The position numbers and the translations under genes are program-made. From NCBI GenBank assembly GCA_902363595.1, contig CABJAP010000001.1, positions 62,001 to 126,000 on the forward strand: DNA of 64,000 nucleotides, in the 5' to 3' direction. This stretch comes from Clostridia bacterium (GTDB taxonomy: Bacteria > Bacillota > Clostridia > Peptostreptococcales > Anaerovoracaceae). The notes beneath the pieces are model-generated. The model was not told where the DNA came from. It searched no databases and saw only the letters and a program-made list of their open reading frames with translations. Positions 59,190-64,000 of the stretch are shown here, piece after piece; the stretch's first letter is position 1, and the number at the start of each line of letters is the position of its first letter.

Positions 59190-59565
59190 TAGAAGTTTCC
59201 CCGGATCTGTGACTTATGGTGTGGCCCCGGAGCCCGGCGCCAGCTTTTTTGAATTTTCAGATGCACTCTCCCCGAGGAGTTTCTACAGCCGCAGAGAGGA
59301 AGTATCAGAAAAGTCGCTGCTGATCGTGAATTCTGACAGTCAGCCGGTGGTCTCCTGGACGCAGCTCTGGATAGTCACATAATAGGCCAAAAACTGTCTG
59401 AAATGAACGCGGTTTGGTAAAATTTTGATCGTGGACATGCAATTGCTGGCGAGCAGGTTGCAAAAGCAAGTTTAATTAAGAAGGTAGAATTGATCGCTTT
59501 GTACCTTGAATTTGGACCGTTTTTCAAGTAAAATGAATGAGAACTTGAAAAGAAGAGAGGAAACC
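59190..59565. other. Gap between the small spoIIP-linked gene and lepA; open remnant and lepA promoter
   Basis: The first 190 bases keep an open frame (to 59382) that reads plausibly (VTYGVAPEPGASFFEFSDAL and on) but has no start signal. It could be the continuation of the small upstream gene after a frameshift. TTGAAT (59506-59511) and TAAAAT (59529-59534), 17 bases apart, form a good promoter for lepA. Confidence 0.4.
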
Positions 59566-61377
59566 ATGAATTCATATCAGAAATACATTCGAAATTTTAG
59601 TATTATTGCGCACATTGACCACGGAAAATCCACTTTGGCAGACCGAATCATCGAAAAGACCGGCCTTGTTTCCCAAAGAGAGATGAAGGAACAATTTCTG
59701 GACAATATGGAACTGGAACGGGAACGGGGAATTACCATCAAACTGCAGACCACGCGTCTGGTCTACAAGGCGAAGGATGGAAAGGAATATATTTTTAATC
59801 TGATTGATACGCCGGGGCACGTGGACTTTACATATGAAGTCTCCCGCAGCCTGGCTGCCTGTGAAGGGGCAGTGCTGGTGGTGGATGCCACCCAGGGGGT
59901 CGAGGCCCAGACCCTGGCCAACGTGTACCTGGCTTTAGACGAGGACTTGGAGATCCTGCCCACCCTGAACAAAATCGATCTGCCCAGCGCCAGACCTGAC
60001 GAAATCAAAGCGGAAGTAGAGGAAGTGATCGGAATCGATGCTTCTGCGGCGCCGCTGGTTTCTGCCAAGGAAGGTATTGGTATCGAAGACCTTTTGGAGG
60101 AAATCGTGGCCAAAATTCCGGCGCCGTCTGGGGATTTGGACGGGAAGCTAAAAGCGCTCATCTTCGACTCCTATTATGACAATTACAAAGGAGTCGTCAT
60201 TTATACCAGGATTTTTGACGGCAAAGTGAAAACCGGTGATTTTATCCGTTTGATGAACACCGGAAAAAAATATGAAGTGACAGAAGTGGGCATCTACTCA
60301 CCCGGTCCAGTTGCCTGCAAGGAACTGAAAGCCGGCGAGGTAGGCTATATCTGCGCCAGCATTAAACGGGTGGCCGATGCCAGAGTGGGCGATACCATTA
60401 CATTAGATGAGGATCCGACGGACAAGCCTTTGCCCGGATATAAAAAAGTTCAGCCCATGGTTTACTGCGGAATTTACCCCGCAGAGGGTGAAAAATACGA
60501 AAACGTAAAAGACGCTCTGGAAAAACTCCAGGTCAACGATGCAGCGTTTCACTTTGAACCGGAGACGTCCACTGCGCTTGGATTCGGATTCCGCTGCGGA
60601 TTTTTGGGACTGCTCCACATGGAGATTATCGTTGAACGGCTGGAACGGGAATTTGACCTGGCGGTCATCACCACTTCGCCCAGCGTTATCTATAAAGTGA
60701 TCATGAATGACGGTACGGAAGAAATGGTGCAGAATCCGTCCAATTTGCCTGATCTGATGGAGATCGACCACATCGAGGAGCCTATTGTAAAAGCCGACAT
60801 TATGATCCCCAAGGATTATGTGGGCAATATCATGGAAATCTGTCAGGAGCGCCGGGGCAAGCTGATTCACATGGAATACATTACTGAAAGCAGAGTGCAG
60901 CTTCATTACGAAATGCCTCTCAATGAAGTCATCTACGACTTTTTCGATGCCCTCAAATCCAAAACCAGAGGATACGGCTCCCTGGACTATGAATTCCTGC
61001 GCTACGAAAAGTCCAATGTGGTTAAGATGGATGTGCTCCTCAATAAAGAACTGGTGGACGCGTTCTCCATGATTGTACATGAATCAAAAGCCTATGCAAG
61101 AGGGCGCTTCGTCTGCTCCAAGCTGAAAGAAGTCATCCCCATGCATCAGTTTGAGGTGCCCATTCAGGCGGCTATCGGGCAGAAAGTCATTGCCAGAGAA
61201 ACCGTGCGCGCATATCGTAAAGACGTAATCGCCAAATGCTACGGCGGCGATATCTCCCGAAAGAAAAAGCTTCTGGAAAAGCAGAAGGAAGGGAAAAAAC
61301 GCATGCGTCAGTTCGGTACGGTGGAAGTACCGCAGGAGGCGTTCACAGCGGTACTCAAGTATGATGAAAATAAATAG
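59566..61377 (+). CDS. lepA: Elongation factor 4
   Basis: LepA/EF4 is a ribosome-associated GTPase that acts during initiation or back-translocation. The G1 motif [17 protein letters not shown] and NKIDLPSA are present, followed by EF-G-like domains and the LepA-specific C-terminal domain ([20 protein letters not shown] and [20 protein letters not shown]). MNSYQKYI at 59566 is the start, with GAGAGGA upstream; about 603 residues is normal. The 3' end overlaps hemW by 17 bases. Confidence 0.96.
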   Translation: MNSYQKYIRNFSIIAHIDHGKSTLADRIIEKTGLVSQREMKEQFLDNMELERERGITIKLQTTRLVYKAKDGKEYIFNLIDTPGHVDFTYEVSRSLAACEGAVLVVDATQGVEAQTLANVYLALDEDLEILPTLNKIDLPSARPDEIKAEVEEVIGIDASAAPLVSAKEGIGIEDLLEEIVAKIPAPSGDLDGKLKALIFDSYYDNYKGVVIYTRIFDGKVKTGDFIRLMNTGKKYEVTEVGIYSPGPVACKELKAGEVGYICASIKRVADARVGDTITLDEDPTDKPLPGYKKVQPMVYCGIYPAEGEKYENVKDALEKLQVNDAAFHFEPETSTALGFGFRCGFLGLLHMEIIVERLEREFDLAVITTSPSVIYKVIMNDGTEEMVQNPSNLPDLMEIDHIEEPIVKADIMIPKDYVGNIMEICQERRGKLIHMEYITESRVQLHYEMPLNEVIYDFFDALKSKTRGYGSLDYEFLRYEKSNVVKMDVLLNKELVDAFSMIVHESKAYARGRFVCSKLKEVIPMHQFEVPIQAAIGQKVIARETVRAYRKDVIAKCYGGDISRKKKLLEKQKEGKKRMRQFGTVEVPQEAFTAVLKYDENK

Positions 61378-62530
61378 GGAAAAAAAGCCGGCAGGCCTTT
61401 ATATTCACATCCCCTTCTGTTGGAAAAAATGCGCATACTGCGATTTTCTCTCCTTCGGGGGATCGGATGAAGCGCTTCAAAAAAGATATACGGAGGCTTT
61501 GATCCGGGAACTTTCCCTGTACCAGGGGAAGCATATAAAATTGGATACAGTGTTTATCGGAGGGGGAACTCCGTCCCTTCTTCCGGCAGACCATATAGAG
61601 CGAATCATGGAAGCGGCGGAAGCCGCTTTCTGCGTTGCGGATACGGCGGAAGTGACCATGGAAGCAAATCCCGGCACCTTGACCGCAGAGAAATTGAAGG
61701 TATATCGCAGGGCCGGGATCAACCGCCTCAGCATGGGCGCTCAGTCTATGGATGATGGGATGCTTTCCCTGCTGGGAAGGATTCATACCGGCAGGGATTT
61801 GACAGAAAATTTTTTGGCAGCCAGGGAGGCGGGGTTTTCTAATATCAATGTGGATCTGATGTTCGGCCTGCCAAAGCAAAGCGGGCAGGTGTGGCGCGGC
61901 TCGCTGAAACAGGTCCTGGAGCTTTCGCCTGAACACATTTCCTTTTACAGCCTGCAATTGGAAGAAGGCACGGAGTTTTGCCGCATGTATCGTGACGGGA
62001 AAATGGACTTGCCGCCGGTGGAAGAAGACCGGGCTATGTACCATGAGGGGATCCGTTTGCTGGAGGAGGCTGGATATGAGCATTATGAAATTTCCAACTG
62101 CGCCAAACCGGGCTTTGTCTGCCGCCATAATATGAAATATTGGAATTTTGACGAATACTACGGAGCGGGACTGGGAGCCCACGCTTTTTCATACGATCAG
62201 GGCAGACGCTGCAATGTTTCTGATTTAGACTCATATTTTGAACAGATCCGTGAGGGACGGCTGCCAGTCGATCCATCGAGCAGCGGAGAAGAAACTCGGC
62301 AGGAGCTGATTGGCGAGTACGTGTTCACAGCTCTGAGGAAAATGGAAGGTTTGGACATGGCGGATTTCCGGCGGACATTTGAAGCTGACTTTTTTTCGGT
62401 TTATAAAGATCAGCTGCCGGCGATCCAGGAATACGAGGAGGCGGGATATCTGACCTTGACCGATATGCGTTTAGCGTTAACTGAGGCGGGCATCGACTGC
62501 TCCAATGAAATCATGGCGGAGTTCTTATAA
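61361..62530 (+). CDS. hemW: HemW-like radical SAM protein
   Basis: This protein resembles oxygen-independent coproporphyrinogen oxidase but belongs to the HemW heme-chaperone branch. The iron-sulfur motif is C20-x3-C24-x2-C27 in [13 protein letters not shown]. Further features are [26 protein letters not shown] and the C-terminal HemN domain. At 389 residues it is shorter than HemN proper, as expected for HemW. It starts inside the end of lepA; the lepA-hemW pair is a common order. Confidence 0.9.
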   Translation: MMKINREKKPAGLYIHIPFCWKKCAYCDFLSFGGSDEALQKRYTEALIRELSLYQGKHIKLDTVFIGGGTPSLLPADHIERIMEAAEAAFCVADTAEVTMEANPGTLTAEKLKVYRRAGINRLSMGAQSMDDGMLSLLGRIHTGRDLTENFLAAREAGFSNINVDLMFGLPKQSGQVWRGSLKQVLELSPEHISFYSLQLEEGTEFCRMYRDGKMDLPPVEEDRAMYHEGIRLLEEAGYEHYEISNCAKPGFVCRHNMKYWNFDEYYGAGLGAHAFSYDQGRRCNVSDLDSYFEQIREGRLPVDPSSSGEETRQELIGEYVFTALRKMEGLDMADFRRTFEADFFSVYKDQLPAIQEYEEAGYLTLTDMRLALTEAGIDCSNEIMAEFL

Positions 62531-62591
62531 ATGTTCGCTTTTATAATAGTTTCCAGGCGGGCCAGTTGCGCACAGGCCGGTTTTGAGCTGA

Positions 62592-64000
<1,409 letters not shown>

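Overview
The window looks like a chromosomal segment of an anaerobic, spore-forming member of the Clostridia (Bacillota). The evidence is a sporulation block (GPR protease and SpoIIP), a complete dlt operon for D-alanylation of teichoic acid, AGGAGG-type ribosome binding sites throughout, and the order gpr, spoIIP, lepA, hemW, which is familiar from Clostridia. The family cannot be fixed from the sequence alone.

Layout. 1-2.9 kb: a 5'-truncated M28 peptidase and an MFS transporter. 3.2-14.6 kb: a signalling island that looks more GC-rich than its flanks. On the minus strand it holds an EAL protein with damaged receiver domains, a large SnoaL/PAS hybrid histidine kinase and a truncated HPt gene. 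Divergent from these are an XRE-type regulator, a membrane hybrid kinase and a lipoprotein that joins a solute-binding domain to a 5'-nucleotidase C-terminal-like domain. 14.9-17.3 kb: an overlapping gene pair, a DprA-like protein with a helix-turn-helix and a HAD-like/phosphoribosyltransferase/zinc-ribbon protein. The pair resembles the ShosTA toxin-antitoxin/anti-phage arrangement. 17.4-21 kb: cysK, mutY and a membrane polysaccharide deacetylase. 21.3-25.6 kb: dltABCD followed by an overlapping small dltX. 25.7-29.2 kb: a DtxR-type repressor and a GntR(YtrA)-ABC transporter operon that includes a WG-repeat protein. 29.2-35.9 kb: deoD, brnQ, two acyl-CoA synthetases and an S66 carboxypeptidase.

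35.94-43.94 kb is an AT-rich integrated element of about 8.0 kb, bounded by the 7-bp direct repeat TTTCGGA. It carries a PC4-like ssDNA-binding protein, a probable replication initiator, DUF5681 and HNH proteins, an excisionase-like protein, a serine recombinase, a tyrosine integrase and a small ribbon-helix-helix protein. It is inserted four codons into an ABC-F ATPase gene. The old start codon is stranded at 35931, and the element supplies a new in-frame start at 43906.

After the element: the ABC-F gene, a MerR regulator divergent from a MATE pump with a 19-bp-spacer promoter, and a DUF2798 membrane protein behind a terminator-like leader. Then comes a 2-aminoethylphosphonate uptake and degradation operon: an ATPase, a permease fused in frame to its binding lipoprotein, phnW and phnX. 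This is followed by an AraC remnant, an M20 amidohydrolase, rpsT, gpr, spoIIP, lepA, hemW and the start of glpK.

The items most worth following up are the ShosTA-like pair, the permease/binding-protein fusion with an internal lipoprotein signal, the element that reconstitutes its target gene, the solute-binding/5'-nucleotidase-like fusion beside sensor kinases, and the unannotated dltX.
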